Assembly: GCA_002069885.1 (NCBI GenBank)
Contig: MWCD01000011.1
Span: forward strand, 1 to 64,000
Source: a bacterium ADurb.Bin236
GTDB lineage: Bacteria; UBP15; UBA6099
Reading direction: 5' to 3'
DNA length: 64,000 nt
A program made the translations under genes and the position numbers. The notes below the pieces were generated by a model. The model was not told where the DNA came from. It was given only the letters and a program-made list of their open reading frames with translations, and did no database searches. Positions 34,436 to 43,470 of the stretch are shown piece by piece. The first letter of the stretch is position 1; the number at the start of each line of letters is the position of its first letter.

Positions 34436-34703
34436 TTTTCGCCTCCGTCATGCCGGTTAATTTTATCAGACAGTCGCCGGGTTTTCATGTCTGGTTCGCA
34501 GGTTTTTTATTGCACAAGCATAGTATTTTAGAAATTCAAAGGATGCGTGGCGGGAGAATATATGACTTGGCATTTTGAGAATTTGTATTTTAACAAGAAG
34601 CAGAAAAAAGATACGGATGATTAATCGTCCTGCAAACCGCCGATAAATTAAAGAACGGAATTCTTTGATCCCGAATCAGACAGCAGGGGTAGGGTTTGGC
34701 GAG

Positions 34704-35531
34704 TTATATGCCGAAGGCTTGCCGCGCGCCGCTAATCAGGAGGGCGGAGCCTGCGAAAACGAGCAGGGAGAACACAAAAACGCGGAACGCGCGCTCGGGC
34801 ATGCGGCTGTGAAGCTTCTCTCCTATGAAAACGCCAATAAGAAGCATGGGGACGAGGGCGATTATGGCTTTAAGAGTGCTGGCGTCGTGGCGGCCGGCGA
34901 CGATGTGAGTGGTCATTATTATTCCGTTAAGAACAAGCCAGAGAACAGAGAGGGTGGCGCGGAAGACGCCTTTGTCGGAGAGTTTTTTGCTTGAGTAATA
35001 AACAATCATGGGGCCGCCGGAGCCATAGACGCCCTGAATGAAACCGCCGCCCATGAGCCAGATGGCGGATTTCAAGCGGGACATCGGAGGCGGGGCCGCC
35101 GCTTTGTCCGCCCCGGTCGCCATGCGGGTCAACTCCCATGCCGAGAAACACAGCACGAAGACGCCGTATGCAAGTTTCAGCCACACGCTGCTCGCTATGC
35201 TGAACACCAGAATGCCCACCGCCATGCCAACCATCGCGAAGGGGAGTATGCCGTACATCAGTTCGGCGGCGGGAACCATCTTTCGTTCTTTGACGACCCG
35301 CGCGATTCCGCCCATCAGCTCGAAGGTGTCTGTCTTTTTGTAATGCCGCGCGACGATGTACACGCTTATGGCGAGGTTGATGGGGACGAGCACTGTGACG
35401 AGCCACGGGATTTCAAAGAAGTTGGCGGCGATGGTGACGGCTATGATGATGCCGCCGAAGCCGGTGATGGCCTCGACGATGTTCGCCAAGAGGACGGCCA
35501 GAATGAGGATGATGAAATTCGCGTCCGGCAT
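34704..35531 (-). CDS. TauE/SafE-family sulfite/anion exporter
   Basis: The 275-residue protein has about eight membrane helices. Its first helix, LAVLLANIVEAITGFGG, carries the conserved E-x-x-x-G-x-G pattern of TauE/SafE transporters, and the mirrored motif WLMGGGFIQGVYGSGGPMIV appears in the second half. These proteins export sulfite, sulfoacetate or related organic anions using the proton gradient. No sulfonate genes are adjacent, so the substrate is open. A 39-residue membrane peptide gene lies 163 bases upstream on the same strand. Confidence 0.88.
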   Translation of the reverse strand: MPDANFIILILAVLLANIVEAITGFGGIIIAVTIAANFFEIPWLVTVLVPINLAISVYIVARHYKKTDTFELMGGIARVVKERKMVPAAELMYGILPFAMVGMAVGILVFSIASSVWLKLAYGVFVLCFSAWELTRMATGADKAAAPPPMSRLKSAIWLMGGGFIQGVYGSGGPMIVYYSSKKLSDKGVFRATLSVLWLVLNGIIMTTHIVAGRHDASTLKAIIALVPMLLIGVFIGEKLHSRMPERAFRVFVFSLLVFAGSALLISGARQAFGI

Positions 35532-35694
35532 TTAGCAGAAGCAGCCTTTCCAGCCCGATTTCGGTCCGCATCGGATACGGATGCGGTTTTGCGCGAGCCG
35601 CGCGCGGCCCCGAGCCATGGCTGAATATTGTAATGCAAAAACTGTCGCGCAAGAATAGCGTCTGGGGATATAAATTGAGCGGCAGCGCCGATGC

Positions 35695-35814
35695 TCACAG
35701 CCCGAAGTGTTCCGGGCGGGCGAAGGTGATGAACGCGGCTAGAAATGCGAGAGCGGCGACGAGCGCCATCCTTATTATCGTCGCTTCCATATCCGTTCTG
35801 TTTTCGGTTTCCAT
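35695..35814 (-). CDS. Small single-helix membrane peptide (39 aa)
   Basis: The 39-codon ORF (METENRTDMEATIIRMA...) has a charged N-terminus and one membrane helix (about residues 13-32, ending FITFARPEHFGL). GGAGG lies 7 bases before the ATG, a strong and well-spaced ribosome site. No homology is recognised. Such peptides often modulate membrane enzymes. It is followed at a distance by the TauE-type exporter on the same strand. Confidence 0.55.
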   Translation of the reverse strand: METENRTDMEATIIRMALVAALAFLAAFITFARPEHFGL

Positions 35815-35898
35815 GACGCGCCTCCGTGTCTTTTTCCCGAATGATAGCGGCGGGGTGCGACAAAATAGCGGGGGCGGGCGCGGAACGAGGAAAATAAT

Positions 35899-35927
35899 TT
35901 TACATCGCGCGCGTATTCTTATATGAT
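35899..35927 (+). promoter_or_regulatory. Promoter of the SCP2-transketolase operon
   Basis: TTTACA (35899-35904), a 17-bp spacer and TATGAT (35922-35927), with transcription expected near 35934. The first gene starts at 35996. Confidence 0.55.
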
Positions 35928-35995
35928 AGGGCGCGTGAAAAAACCGCGTCCGCGCGCCGCGCGGGCTGCGGCTCATCCGGAAGGAGCGGCGGTTG

Positions 35996-36433
35996 ATGGG
36001 AAAATCGAAATACTTCAAGAACAAAGAAGAGTTCGTCAAAGTGATGACCGCGCTGTGCGACAGGCTGAAATGCGATCCGAAAGTGGGCGCGGACGTGGCG
36101 AAGGCCAACGTAATCGTCAGGTTCGAGTACAGCGACCCGGACGCGGCCGTCACCATAAACGGCCGGGACAAACCGGAGACGCCCGGAGATTTCATAAGCT
36201 ACTGCTGGGACTCGAAGACGCCGGAGCCGGATGTGGTGATGATAAACTCGGCGGACTTCAGCCACCGGTTCTGGCATGGCAAGGAAAATCCGATGCTGGC
36301 CATAGCGATGGGGAAGATGAAGACGAAGGGGGACGCCGCCAAGGCGCTCGCTTTGCTTCCGGCAATCAAACCGGCTTTCAAGATTTATCCTGAAGTGCTC
36401 AAGGAACTGGGAAGGAAAGACCTCGTCCTGTGA
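35996..36433 (+). CDS. SCP2-type lipid-binding protein
   Basis: The 145-residue protein matches the SCP2 sterol-transfer fold: a basic N-terminal helix (KEEFVKVMTALCDRL), a beta-sheet with FEYSDPDAAVTING and DVVMINSADFSHRFWHGKEN, and a C-terminal amphipathic helix ending LKELGRKDLVL. Bacterial SCP2 proteins bind acyl chains or hydrophobic cofactors in a tunnel. AAGGAG lies about 10 bases before the ATG. It precedes the two transketolase subunit genes by 57 bases on the same strand and may be transcribed with them, though no metabolic link is obvious. Confidence 0.82.
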   Translation: MGKSKYFKNKEEFVKVMTALCDRLKCDPKVGADVAKANVIVRFEYSDPDAAVTINGRDKPETPGDFISYCWDSKTPEPDVVMINSADFSHRFWHGKENPMLAIAMGKMKTKGDAAKALALLPAIKPAFKIYPEVLKELGRKDLVL

Positions 36434-36490
36434 CAGGCGCGGCGCGCCGGAACCGGACAGTTTGAGAAGATTAAATAAAGGAGGGCGGCA

Positions 36491-37345
36491 ATGATTCATA
36501 ACTACACCAAACGCGAGGACCTTGTGAATTTCCTCAAAGGAAAATCAGTCGAGGTCCGCAAGGAAATCATCAAGCTTGTGGTCACGGCAGGCGGCGGCCA
36601 CGTGGGCGGCGGGTTGTCCATGACTGAAATTCTTCTGGCCATGTACTACCACGTGCTGAACATCGACCCGAAGAACCCGAAAAAGGAAGACAGGGACAGG
36701 TTCATCCTCAGCAAAGGGCATGGCGGAGTGGGCATCTGCCCGGTTCTGGCCGATGTCGGCTACTATGATCACTGCATGATGGACGACTTCAACCAGTACC
36801 TTAGTCCGTTCGGGATGCACCCGGACATGCACAAGGTTCCGGGAATAGACATGAGCACGGGGTCTCTGGGGCACGGGTTGCCGATCAGTGTGGGGCTGGC
36901 TCTCGGCGCGAGGCTCAAAAAAGCCTCGTGGCGCACGTACTGCCTGCTGGGCGACGGCGAATGCAACGAAGGCACGGTGTGGGAGGCCGCGATGGCCGGC
37001 GCTCACTTCAAACTGGGCAACCTCACCGCGATCCTCGACCGCAACCGCCTCATGCTCGACGGCCCGGTCAACGAAATAATGGAAATCGACCCGATAGAAG
37101 ACAAATGGAAAGCTTTCGGATGGGACGTGCGCATCATCGACGGCCACGACTATAATCAGCTCATCGACACGTTCGAGTCGCTGCCGCCGATCAGCTCTCA
37201 GAAACCCGTCTGCGTCATCTGCAACACCACAAAGGGCAAAGGCGTCTCCTACATGGAGAACCAGACCAAATGGCACTACGGCGGCCTTGACGAAGCCACC
37301 GAGAAACAGGCTTGCGACGATATCGACAAAATCTGCCTGCCGTAA
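36491..37345 (+). CDS. Transketolase, N-terminal (TPP) subunit
   Basis: The 284-residue protein is the thiamine-diphosphate-binding half of transketolase. It has GGHVGGGLSMTEILLAMYY, the SKGHGGVG block and the TPP motif GDGECNEGTVWEAAMAG followed by DRN. Split transketolases are common in many bacterial phyla and archaea. The enzyme shuttles two-carbon units between sugar phosphates in the pentose phosphate pathway. AAAGGAGGG lies just upstream of the ATG. The partner subunit begins 33 bases downstream, so equal expression from one mRNA is expected. Confidence 0.95.
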   Translation: MIHNYTKREDLVNFLKGKSVEVRKEIIKLVVTAGGGHVGGGLSMTEILLAMYYHVLNIDPKNPKKEDRDRFILSKGHGGVGICPVLADVGYYDHCMMDDFNQYLSPFGMHPDMHKVPGIDMSTGSLGHGLPISVGLALGARLKKASWRTYCLLGDGECNEGTVWEAAMAGAHFKLGNLTAILDRNRLMLDGPVNEIMEIDPIEDKWKAFGWDVRIIDGHDYNQLIDTFESLPPISSQKPVCVICNTTKGKGVSYMENQTKWHYGGLDEATEKQACDDIDKICLP

Positions 37346-37378
37346 GCAGGCTCATTTCCGACAGGGAGGAATATCAAA

Positions 37379-38386
37379 ATGGCAGGCGGACTGGCTTACA
37401 CGACAGACGATTTAAATGATCTCACACAGGCTCAGATATTCGGCAAAGTGCTGATGGACCTCGGCTCTCAACATCCAGAGATAGTGGCTCTTAGCGCCGA
37501 TCTGGCCAAATCCACGAAAGTCGGCGATTTCTTCGCCAAGTTCCCGGAGCGCTCTTTCAACTTCGGGATAGCCGAACAGAACATGATCGGCGCGGCCGCC
37601 GGGCTGGCTCTGGCGGGCTTCAAACCTTACGCCGCAACTTTCGGCTGCTTCGCTTCTATGCGCGCATGCGAACAGGTTCGCACCGACCTTTGCTACCCCA
37701 AGCTCAACGTGAAAATTATCGGCACACACGCGGGCCTCAGCATGGGCAACGGCGGCACAACTCACCACGCCACCGAAGACATCGGCATATTCCGCACTTT
37801 CGCCAATATGACCGTGATGGTTCCTGCGGACGGCCTCGAAACGGCGAAGGTCATCTCGGCTTCTATCGACCATGACGGCCCGATGTACATCCGCGTTGGC
37901 CGCGGCTTCGAGCCTCCGGCTTACGACTCTCTCGACTACGACTTCACAATAGGCAAAGCCATCGAGATGCGGCCCGGAGCCGACGCGACGGTTATCGCCT
38001 GCGGAATGTGCGTTCTACAGGCTATGGAAGCCGCCGAAGACTTCGCCGAAGACGACGGCCCGGACATCCGCGTTATCAACATTCACACCGTAAAGCCCAT
38101 AGACAAGGAAGCCATTATCAAGGCCGCCGAGGAAACGGGCGTCATTATCACGGCAGAAGAACACAACATCATCGGCGGACTCGGCAGCGCGGTCGCGGAA
38201 ATCCTCGCGGAAGCAGGTTTCGCAGGCTCGGTGAAGTTTAAACGCGTGGGCATCCCGGACGTGTTCTCCGTCATCGGATACCCCGAAGACCTGTATGCCC
38301 ATTACAAGATAGACCAAGCGGGAATCTACGACAGCATCTGCGACTTGATGGGGCTTGAGAAGAAGGAGCGCGACGACGAGCATTGA
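37379..38386 (+). CDS. Transketolase, C-terminal subunit
   Basis: The 335-residue protein is the pyrimidine-binding and C-terminal half of transketolase. GIAEQNMIGAAAGLALAG contains the glutamate that activates TPP, and GTHAGLSMGNGGTTHHATEDIG lines the active site. The C-terminal domain (about 205-320) has the regulatory-type fold. It works with the N-terminal subunit 33 bases upstream, and a strong terminator follows 30 bases after the stop. The length is normal for split subunits. Confidence 0.95.
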   Translation: MAGGLAYTTDDLNDLTQAQIFGKVLMDLGSQHPEIVALSADLAKSTKVGDFFAKFPERSFNFGIAEQNMIGAAAGLALAGFKPYAATFGCFASMRACEQVRTDLCYPKLNVKIIGTHAGLSMGNGGTTHHATEDIGIFRTFANMTVMVPADGLETAKVISASIDHDGPMYIRVGRGFEPPAYDSLDYDFTIGKAIEMRPGADATVIACGMCVLQAMEAAEDFAEDDGPDIRVINIHTVKPIDKEAIIKAAEETGVIITAEEHNIIGGLGSAVAEILAEAGFAGSVKFKRVGIPDVFSVIGYPEDLYAHYKIDQAGIYDSICDLMGLEKKERDDEH

Positions 38387-38416
38387 TTCGTCACAGCCTC
38401 GCGAAATTGATGAAAT

Positions 38417-38448
38417 AAAAAAGCGGCCCGGACAGGGCCGCTTTTTTT
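38417..38448. terminator. Bidirectional rho-independent terminator
   Basis: AAAAAGCGGCCC-ggaca-GGGCCGCTTTTTTT forms a strong stem flanked by an A-run and a T-run, so it can end both the transketolase operon (plus) and the nhaD gene at 38479 (minus), which converge here. Confidence 0.9.
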
Positions 38449-38478
38449 ATTGGCGCCGCCAGTTGTGGCGCCGCTTGC

Positions 38479-39993
38479 TTAGCCTCTGAAGAAGATGAAC
38501 GTCACGATTGCGAAAATCGGGAACAAAATACAGATGGACCAACCCATGTAACCAATGAAGGACGGCATGGGGACTTTATTTTCCTCGCAGATTGATTTGA
38601 CCATAAAGTTGGGAGCGTTGCCGATGTAGGACATTGCGCCGAAGAACACCGCGCCCATAGCGATGGCAAGAAGAATGTGTTGCGGCACGCAGCCGCCGTA
38701 AACCGCCACGCAACCGGCTCCGCCCAGCGTTTTGCCGAGGGACAGGAATGTCAGATACGTCGGCGCGTTGTCGAGGAAGGCGGACAGCACGCCCGTCATC
38801 CAGAAGTATTGCCACGCGTGAGACAGAGACAGCGCGCCCGTCATTCCTTTGTATTCAAGTATGTTCAGCGCGGGTATCATGCACGCGAAGATAGCCGCGA
38901 AGAGAACCGCCACTTCTTTAACCGGGAACCACGAGAACCCGTTTTCCTCTCTCAGCGGCTTCGGCGTGACTTTCAGAGACAGGAATGCCATCAGCGACAT
39001 CAGGACGACTTGGATGGCGTCTCTGATGAAACCGAGATGTTCCATGCTTCGGAGGACAGTTCCGTAGAAAATTACAGTTCCCATGACTCCGAGAAGGAAA
39101 ATAAAATTATAGGAGCCGAGGATGGCAAACTTCTGTTTCGGCTCATTCGGGGCGTCTGCGGGAACTCCACCGTCTTTCTTTATCATTATGGAATCGACCA
39201 AGTAGAACAGAGCCAAAAGGATGCCGATTGCGAACGCCCAGCCGGGGAGCATGTGGATGAGAGTCCACTCAAAGGGCACTCCCTGCAGGAAACCGAGAAA
39301 GAGGGGAGGGTCTCCCAGCGGGGTTAGCGAGCCGCCGATGTTGCTGACCGTGAAAATAAAGAATATGAAAATGTGCAGCTTGGTCTTTCTATTTTTGTTT
39401 ATCCGCAGCATCGGCCTGATGAGAACCATCGAAGCGCCGGCGGTCCCGATGAAGCTTGCTATCACCGAGCCGATGAGCAGAAACAACGTATTGGTCATCG
39501 GCGAACTTTTGAACGAGCCGCGAACCAGTATGCCGCCCGATATCACGAACAGGGAGCCGACCAGCGCAATGAAAGAGCAGTATTCGACGAACACGTGAAT
39601 CGTTTTTTCCTGAAGGGTTATGAACATCAAAATCGCCATCGGCAGTCCGAACAGGAGGCTGACCTTCGGGAAATTGTGATGCCACCAGTGGCCGTTTATG
39701 AGCGGGATTATCGCTATTGAAAGCAGGATGCCCGCGAATGGGATAATCCAGAAGATGGAAATATTCACAGGGCCGTGATGGCCACCGCCGTGGACATCGT
39801 CTGCCTCATGGCCAGCTTCCGCGTCCGGAGCGGGCACGTAATCCGAATGGCCCTCGGCGGCTGCGGCTGCGGCGATGAGTGATATGCCGGTCGCATGATG
39901 CCGCGTCGTCGAGTCGAAAGCTTGAGAAAACATTGAAATAAGAATCAGAGCAGGAACAAGCACAGCAGCTTTCAACATGGTTCTGGCTATCAT
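38479..39993 (-). CDS. nhaD: NhaD-type Na+/H+ antiporter, copy 1
   Basis: The 504-residue protein is a member of the NhaD/arsenite-permease (IT) superfamily with about twelve membrane helices. It shares blocks such as GDPPLFLGFLQGVPFEWTL, NIGGSLTPLGDP and YIGNAPNFMVKSICEENKV with its neighbour. NhaD exchanges Na+ or Li+ for protons. After the signal-like first helix there is a loop of about 45 residues rich in His, Asp and Glu (GHEADDVHGGGHHG), which could bind metal or sense pH. GGAG lies 7 bases before the ATG. It is a tandem paralogue of the gene at 40254, behind its own consensus promoter. Confidence 0.93.
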   Translation of the reverse strand: MIARTMLKAAVLVPALILISMFSQAFDSTTRHHATGISLIAAAAAAEGHSDYVPAPDAEAGHEADDVHGGGHHGPVNISIFWIIPFAGILLSIAIIPLINGHWWHHNFPKVSLLFGLPMAILMFITLQEKTIHVFVEYCSFIALVGSLFVISGGILVRGSFKSSPMTNTLFLLIGSVIASFIGTAGASMVLIRPMLRINKNRKTKLHIFIFFIFTVSNIGGSLTPLGDPPLFLGFLQGVPFEWTLIHMLPGWAFAIGILLALFYLVDSIMIKKDGGVPADAPNEPKQKFAILGSYNFIFLLGVMGTVIFYGTVLRSMEHLGFIRDAIQVVLMSLMAFLSLKVTPKPLREENGFSWFPVKEVAVLFAAIFACMIPALNILEYKGMTGALSLSHAWQYFWMTGVLSAFLDNAPTYLTFLSLGKTLGGAGCVAVYGGCVPQHILLAIAMGAVFFGAMSYIGNAPNFMVKSICEENKVPMPSFIGYMGWSICILFPIFAIVTFIFFRG

Positions 39994-40129
39994 CGATAAT
40001 CTCCTTTTCGTTCCGGCGTCGAATTCAGCGCAATACGGAACTAACCCCGGGCGGCTGGCGGCGACTGGTATTCTTCGCCGTCCGTCGTCGAGCGTTCAAA
40101 TCAGTTAATTCTGATTATCGACTCAACCG
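39994..40129 (-). promoter_or_regulatory. Long GC-rich leader of nhaD copy 1
   Basis: The transcript predicted from the promoter at 40136-40164 has an untranslated leader of about 135 bases with several possible stems, including the cgggg/cccg region near 40055-40075. Because Na+ riboswitches control antiporter genes, the leader could be a cation sensor. I could not confirm a known RNA motif by eye. Confidence 0.3.
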
Positions 40130-40135
40130 TATGAT

Positions 40136-40164
40136 ATTATAGAAAAAAGAGGGGTGACCGTCAA
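40136..40164 (-). promoter_or_regulatory. Near-consensus promoter of nhaD copy 1
   Basis: On the minus strand TTGACG (40159-40164), a 17-bp spacer and TATAAT (40136-40141). Confidence 0.75.
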
Positions 40165-40192
40165 TTATCAGGCTCATAAGGCGCGCACAACT

Positions 40193-40219
40193 AAAAAACC
40201 CCGCTTTTCAGGGCGGGGC
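40193..40219 (-). terminator. Rho-independent terminator of nhaD copy 2
   Basis: On the minus strand GCGGGG pairs with CCCCGC around a short loop and is followed by six T (A-run 40193-40198). It begins 35 bases after the stop at 40254 and separates the two antiporter genes into different transcripts. Confidence 0.8.
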
Positions 40220-40253
40220 TTTTAGATATCCTTGATATCGGCGATTTCCAGCA

Positions 40254-41774
40254 TTATCCTCTGTGGAAGACGAAAGTCGCTAACAAGAAAAGCGGGCCGA
40301 GTATCCCAATCGACCAAACCATATAGCCGAGGAAGGAAGGCATAGGAACCTTGTTTTCCTCGCAGATGGATTTGACCATGAAGTTGGGGGCGTTGCCGAT
40401 GTAGGACATTGCGCCGAAGAACACCGCGCCCATAGCAATGGCGAGAAGGATGTGCTGAGGCACGCAGCCGCCGTACACAGCCACGCAGCCGGCTCCGCCG
40501 ATAGTTTTGCCGAGGGAGAGGAATGTCAGATATGTCGGCGCGTTGTCCAAGAAGGAGGAGAGGCCGCCTGCCATCCAGAAATACTGCCATGCGTGAGTGA
40601 GCGTAAGCGCGCCTGTCTGGCCCTTGTATTCAAGAATGTTCAGGGCAGGGATCATGCAGGCGAATATCGCCGCGAACAGTATTGCCACCTCTTTGACCGG
40701 GAACCACGAGAAGCCGTTTTCCTCTCGTATCGGTTTGGGAGTCGCAATAAGCGAAAGAGCTGCCATCAGCGCCATAAGCCCTATTTGGATGGCATCCTTA
40801 ATGAAGCCGAGTTGTTCCATGTTTCGCAGGACTGTTCCGTAGAAGACCACCGTTCCCATAACGCCGAGAAGGAAAAGAAAGTTGTAGGAGCCGAGTATTG
40901 AGAACTTCTGTTTCGGCTCGTTCGGGTCGTCCGCAGGAATCCCGCCGTCTTTCTTGACCATCATGGAGTCGATGGCATAGAAGAGGACCATCAAAATGCC
41001 GATTGCGAACGCCCAACCGGGTAGCATGTGGATAAGAGTCCACTCGAAGGGGACGCCCTGTAGGAATCCGAGGAATAGCGGCGGGTCTCCGAGCGGCGTG
41101 AGCGAGCCGCCGATGTTGCTGACCGCAAAAATGAAGAATATGAATATGTGCAGCTTTGTTTTCCTGTTTTTGTTTATCCGCAGCATCGGCCTGATTAGAA
41201 CCATCGATGCCCCGGCGGTTCCGATGAAACTGGCGATGATCGAGCCGATGATGAGAAACACGGTGTTTGTCATCGGGGAGCTTTTAAACGAGCCTCTAAT
41301 CAGTATGCCGCCCGATATGACGAATAGCGAGCCGACCAGCGCGATGAACGAACAATACTCCACGAACGTGTGGATGGTTTTTGTTTGCAATACTAAGAAC
41401 ATGGCGACGGTCATAGGTATGCCGAAGAGCATGCTCACTTTGGGGAAATTGTGATGCCACCAGTGGCCGTTTATCAGTGGGATAATGGCTATCGAAAGAA
41501 GGATCCCTGCAAACGGGATAATCCAGAGTATGGACATGTTGATGGGGCCGTGGCTTCCTTCTTCATGCGCCTCTTCGCCCTCGTGTGCCGCTGCTTCGGA
41601 GGCGTGTTCTCCTGCCGGAGCCGCTTCAGCGGCGTGTTCGGACGCGCTTGCCGTAATCGTCAGCAACTTCCCGATCGTCGTCCTCTCCGTCGGAACCGTA
41701 GCATTAAATAGTATTGAAAAAAGAAATATAATAGGAATGATCGCAGCAGTTTTCAGCAGAATTCTGTTAGACAT
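40254..41774 (-). CDS. nhaD: NhaD-type Na+/H+ antiporter, copy 2
   Basis: The 506-residue protein is closely related to the neighbouring NhaD; whole membrane blocks such as NTLPLGD-type loops and YIGNAPNFMVKSICEENKV are shared. It also has a charged loop after the first helix (HAAEAAPAGEHASEAAAHEG), but this one is Ala/Glu/His-rich and different in sequence from copy 1. AGGTGG lies 7 bases before the ATG. A long leader (about 41775-41940) with several possible stems precedes it, and only a weak promoter (TACAAT at 41944-41949) is visible. The two copies have separate terminators, so they can be expressed independently. Confidence 0.93.
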   Translation of the reverse strand: MSNRILLKTAAIIPIIFLFSILFNATVPTERTTIGKLLTITASASEHAAEAAPAGEHASEAAAHEGEEAHEEGSHGPINMSILWIIPFAGILLSIAIIPLINGHWWHHNFPKVSMLFGIPMTVAMFLVLQTKTIHTFVEYCSFIALVGSLFVISGGILIRGSFKSSPMTNTVFLIIGSIIASFIGTAGASMVLIRPMLRINKNRKTKLHIFIFFIFAVSNIGGSLTPLGDPPLFLGFLQGVPFEWTLIHMLPGWAFAIGILMVLFYAIDSMMVKKDGGIPADDPNEPKQKFSILGSYNFLFLLGVMGTVVFYGTVLRNMEQLGFIKDAIQIGLMALMAALSLIATPKPIREENGFSWFPVKEVAILFAAIFACMIPALNILEYKGQTGALTLTHAWQYFWMAGGLSSFLDNAPTYLTFLSLGKTIGGAGCVAVYGGCVPQHILLAIAMGAVFFGAMSYIGNAPNFMVKSICEENKVPMPSFLGYMVWSIGILGPLFLLATFVFHRG

Positions 41775-42027
41775 TTTTTTCCACCTTTAATATTGAGATT
41801 TTTAACTTGCGAACCGCTAGTTTGAACCGCGGTTTTCCGCAACCCTTCTTGATCGCCGTCTGCGCAAACAGCGTCCCTCGTTTCCCTCCCTTCTATTTAA
41901 TTCTTGATGAATAGTAGTAGTAACGCAGCCTCACCCGGAGAGGATTGTATAACAAAATTGTTTTATGCAAAAGTTTTTTTTAAATTGACTGAAGCCCTTT
42001 TCAATGCCCGGGCACGGCTTCGGTTTT

Positions 42028-43296
42028 CTATTTCAGCCTTTCGTAGTTGGATGAATTCTCGAATCCCTCGATTTTGAATAGAGGGTCGTCTGCGGTCATT
42101 TCTTTCAGTCGCCGCGTTGGGAGATGATTGTAGAACACGGAGTCGAGCCGGGAGTTATCTAGAGGGCGGGTCATAAACTGAGCCATGTCGTCGCGTCCTG
42201 CCAGCGCCGAATGGGTTTTTGTGCCCGGATACACTCTCACATGGCAACTTGCCCCGACGGTGTCAGGTCTGTGTTTTCTGAAAAAATCGAGCGTTTTAAC
42301 TGTTGATTCCAGCGGCTCTCCGGGCAGCCCCGTCAGCAGGTCCACCGCCAGTTTAATTTCATTCTCCCTGCACAAACGGATGAATCTCGCCACGTCATCG
42401 AAAGAATAAGCCGAGTCAGGCGAATCCGGCGCCACGCTGTCAACACTGAGCGTGATGGCGATAACTCCCGACTTTTTCAGCAGGGAAAACAATCTGTCCG
42501 AAAACGGAGCCGGTTTCATGTATGCCACCCAAGAAATGTCAGGTTCAGCGGCGGCCAACTCGCCGGCGAATCTCTCTGAAAAATCCAGATTCAAATTAAA
42601 CTCGCAATCGCACAGATGGAAGTCACGGAATCCAAGTTCTCTGAGGCCCATTATCTCCCGGACGACCGCTGCAGGCTCCCTGTGAATAACTTTTGTTCCA
42701 GCCTCAATGCAGTATTCGCAGCGTCCAGAGCAGCCGTACTGTGTGTTAAACCCGATGATTCCCCTATTTGCTACATATTTCCGATAGTCGATTTTGAAGG
42801 GTCTTTCGGGAACGAAAGCCGGGTCGATTCCCGCTCGAAAGCCGTCGATGATTTTTTCCGGGGGCGCCGCGCCTGACATCATAGCGGCCGCGAAATCAAC
42901 TATCGCTTTTTCGGCGGGGCCGAAAATCCCGAAGTCCGCCCCAGTTTCTTTCAAAACAAGTTCGGGCATCGCAGAAAAGCCTGCTCCTCCGAGGACTATT
43001 GCCGTTCCCTCGTTTTTCAAAGTCTGAACAATCTCGGCTATGCCGGGGATGAAATACTCGTTGTTGTCGAAAATCGCCGAATCCACGTTTCGCACCGTAA
43101 TCCCGGCGAATAGAGGTCGGACGCGCCGCGCCGTTTCCGCCGCCGTTCCCACAGGGTCGCTCTCGAAACATAAATCGAGCATTTCAACATTGTGTCCAGC
43201 GCGCTCAAGCGCGCTGCCCACGATTTCCAGCCCCAGTGGGATTACGGGCGGCTCCCGCCTAGTGTTTGGATTTATCAGAAGAATTGTGTCCGTCAT
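42028..43296 (-). CDS. B12-binding-type radical SAM protein
   Basis: The 422-residue protein has an N-terminal cobalamin-binding-like domain (about 1-135; LLINPNTRREPPVIPLGLE, VLGGAGFSAMPELVL) and a radical SAM barrel with the cluster motif CSGRCEYC (C189, C193, C196). A C-terminal tail of about 80 residues follows. It differs in detail from the radical SAM protein at 313-1719 and is not its close paralogue. Substrate is unknown. ATG 43296 is chosen because GGAGAG lies 7 bases upstream; longer frames lack such a site. A TATAAT box (43342-43347, minus strand) lies about 45 bases upstream. Confidence 0.85.
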   Translation of the reverse strand: MTDTILLINPNTRREPPVIPLGLEIVGSALERAGHNVEMLDLCFESDPVGTAAETARRVRPLFAGITVRNVDSAIFDNNEYFIPGIAEIVQTLKNEGTAIVLGGAGFSAMPELVLKETGADFGIFGPAEKAIVDFAAAMMSGAAPPEKIIDGFRAGIDPAFVPERPFKIDYRKYVANRGIIGFNTQYGCSGRCEYCIEAGTKVIHREPAAVVREIMGLRELGFRDFHLCDCEFNLNLDFSERFAGELAAAEPDISWVAYMKPAPFSDRLFSLLKKSGVIAITLSVDSVAPDSPDSAYSFDDVARFIRLCRENEIKLAVDLLTGLPGEPLESTVKTLDFFRKHRPDTVGASCHVRVYPGTKTHSALAGRDDMAQFMTRPLDNSRLDSVFYNHLPTRRLKEMTADDPLFKIEGFENSSNYERLK

Positions 43297-43341
43297 GTGG
43301 GAACTCTCCATCCGGCGGTGTTCGCGCCGCATTGGGTTGAG

Positions 43342-43347
43342 ATTATA
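43342..43347 (-). promoter_or_regulatory. -10 box before the second radical SAM gene
   Basis: A perfect TATAAT on the minus strand. The expected -35 region (around 43364-43370) is only weakly conserved. The leader would be about 40 bases. Confidence 0.35.
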
Positions 43348-43411
43348 CAATCATTCTCGGTTGCTTTCACCATGCCGACACGTCGTCGAACCGCCTGATT
43401 CTTCTTTGTCA

Positions 43412-43440
43412 TTGAACGCGCGCGGCTCGTGGGTTATATT
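43412..43440 (+). promoter_or_regulatory. Promoter of the old-yellow-enzyme-type gene
   Basis: TTGAAC (43412-43417), a 17-bp spacer and TATATT (43435-43440), 30 bases before ATG 43471, with AAGGAG as ribosome site. Confidence 0.6.
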
Positions 43441-43470
43441 AATATGACTTTATTTTAAGGAGAACATACA

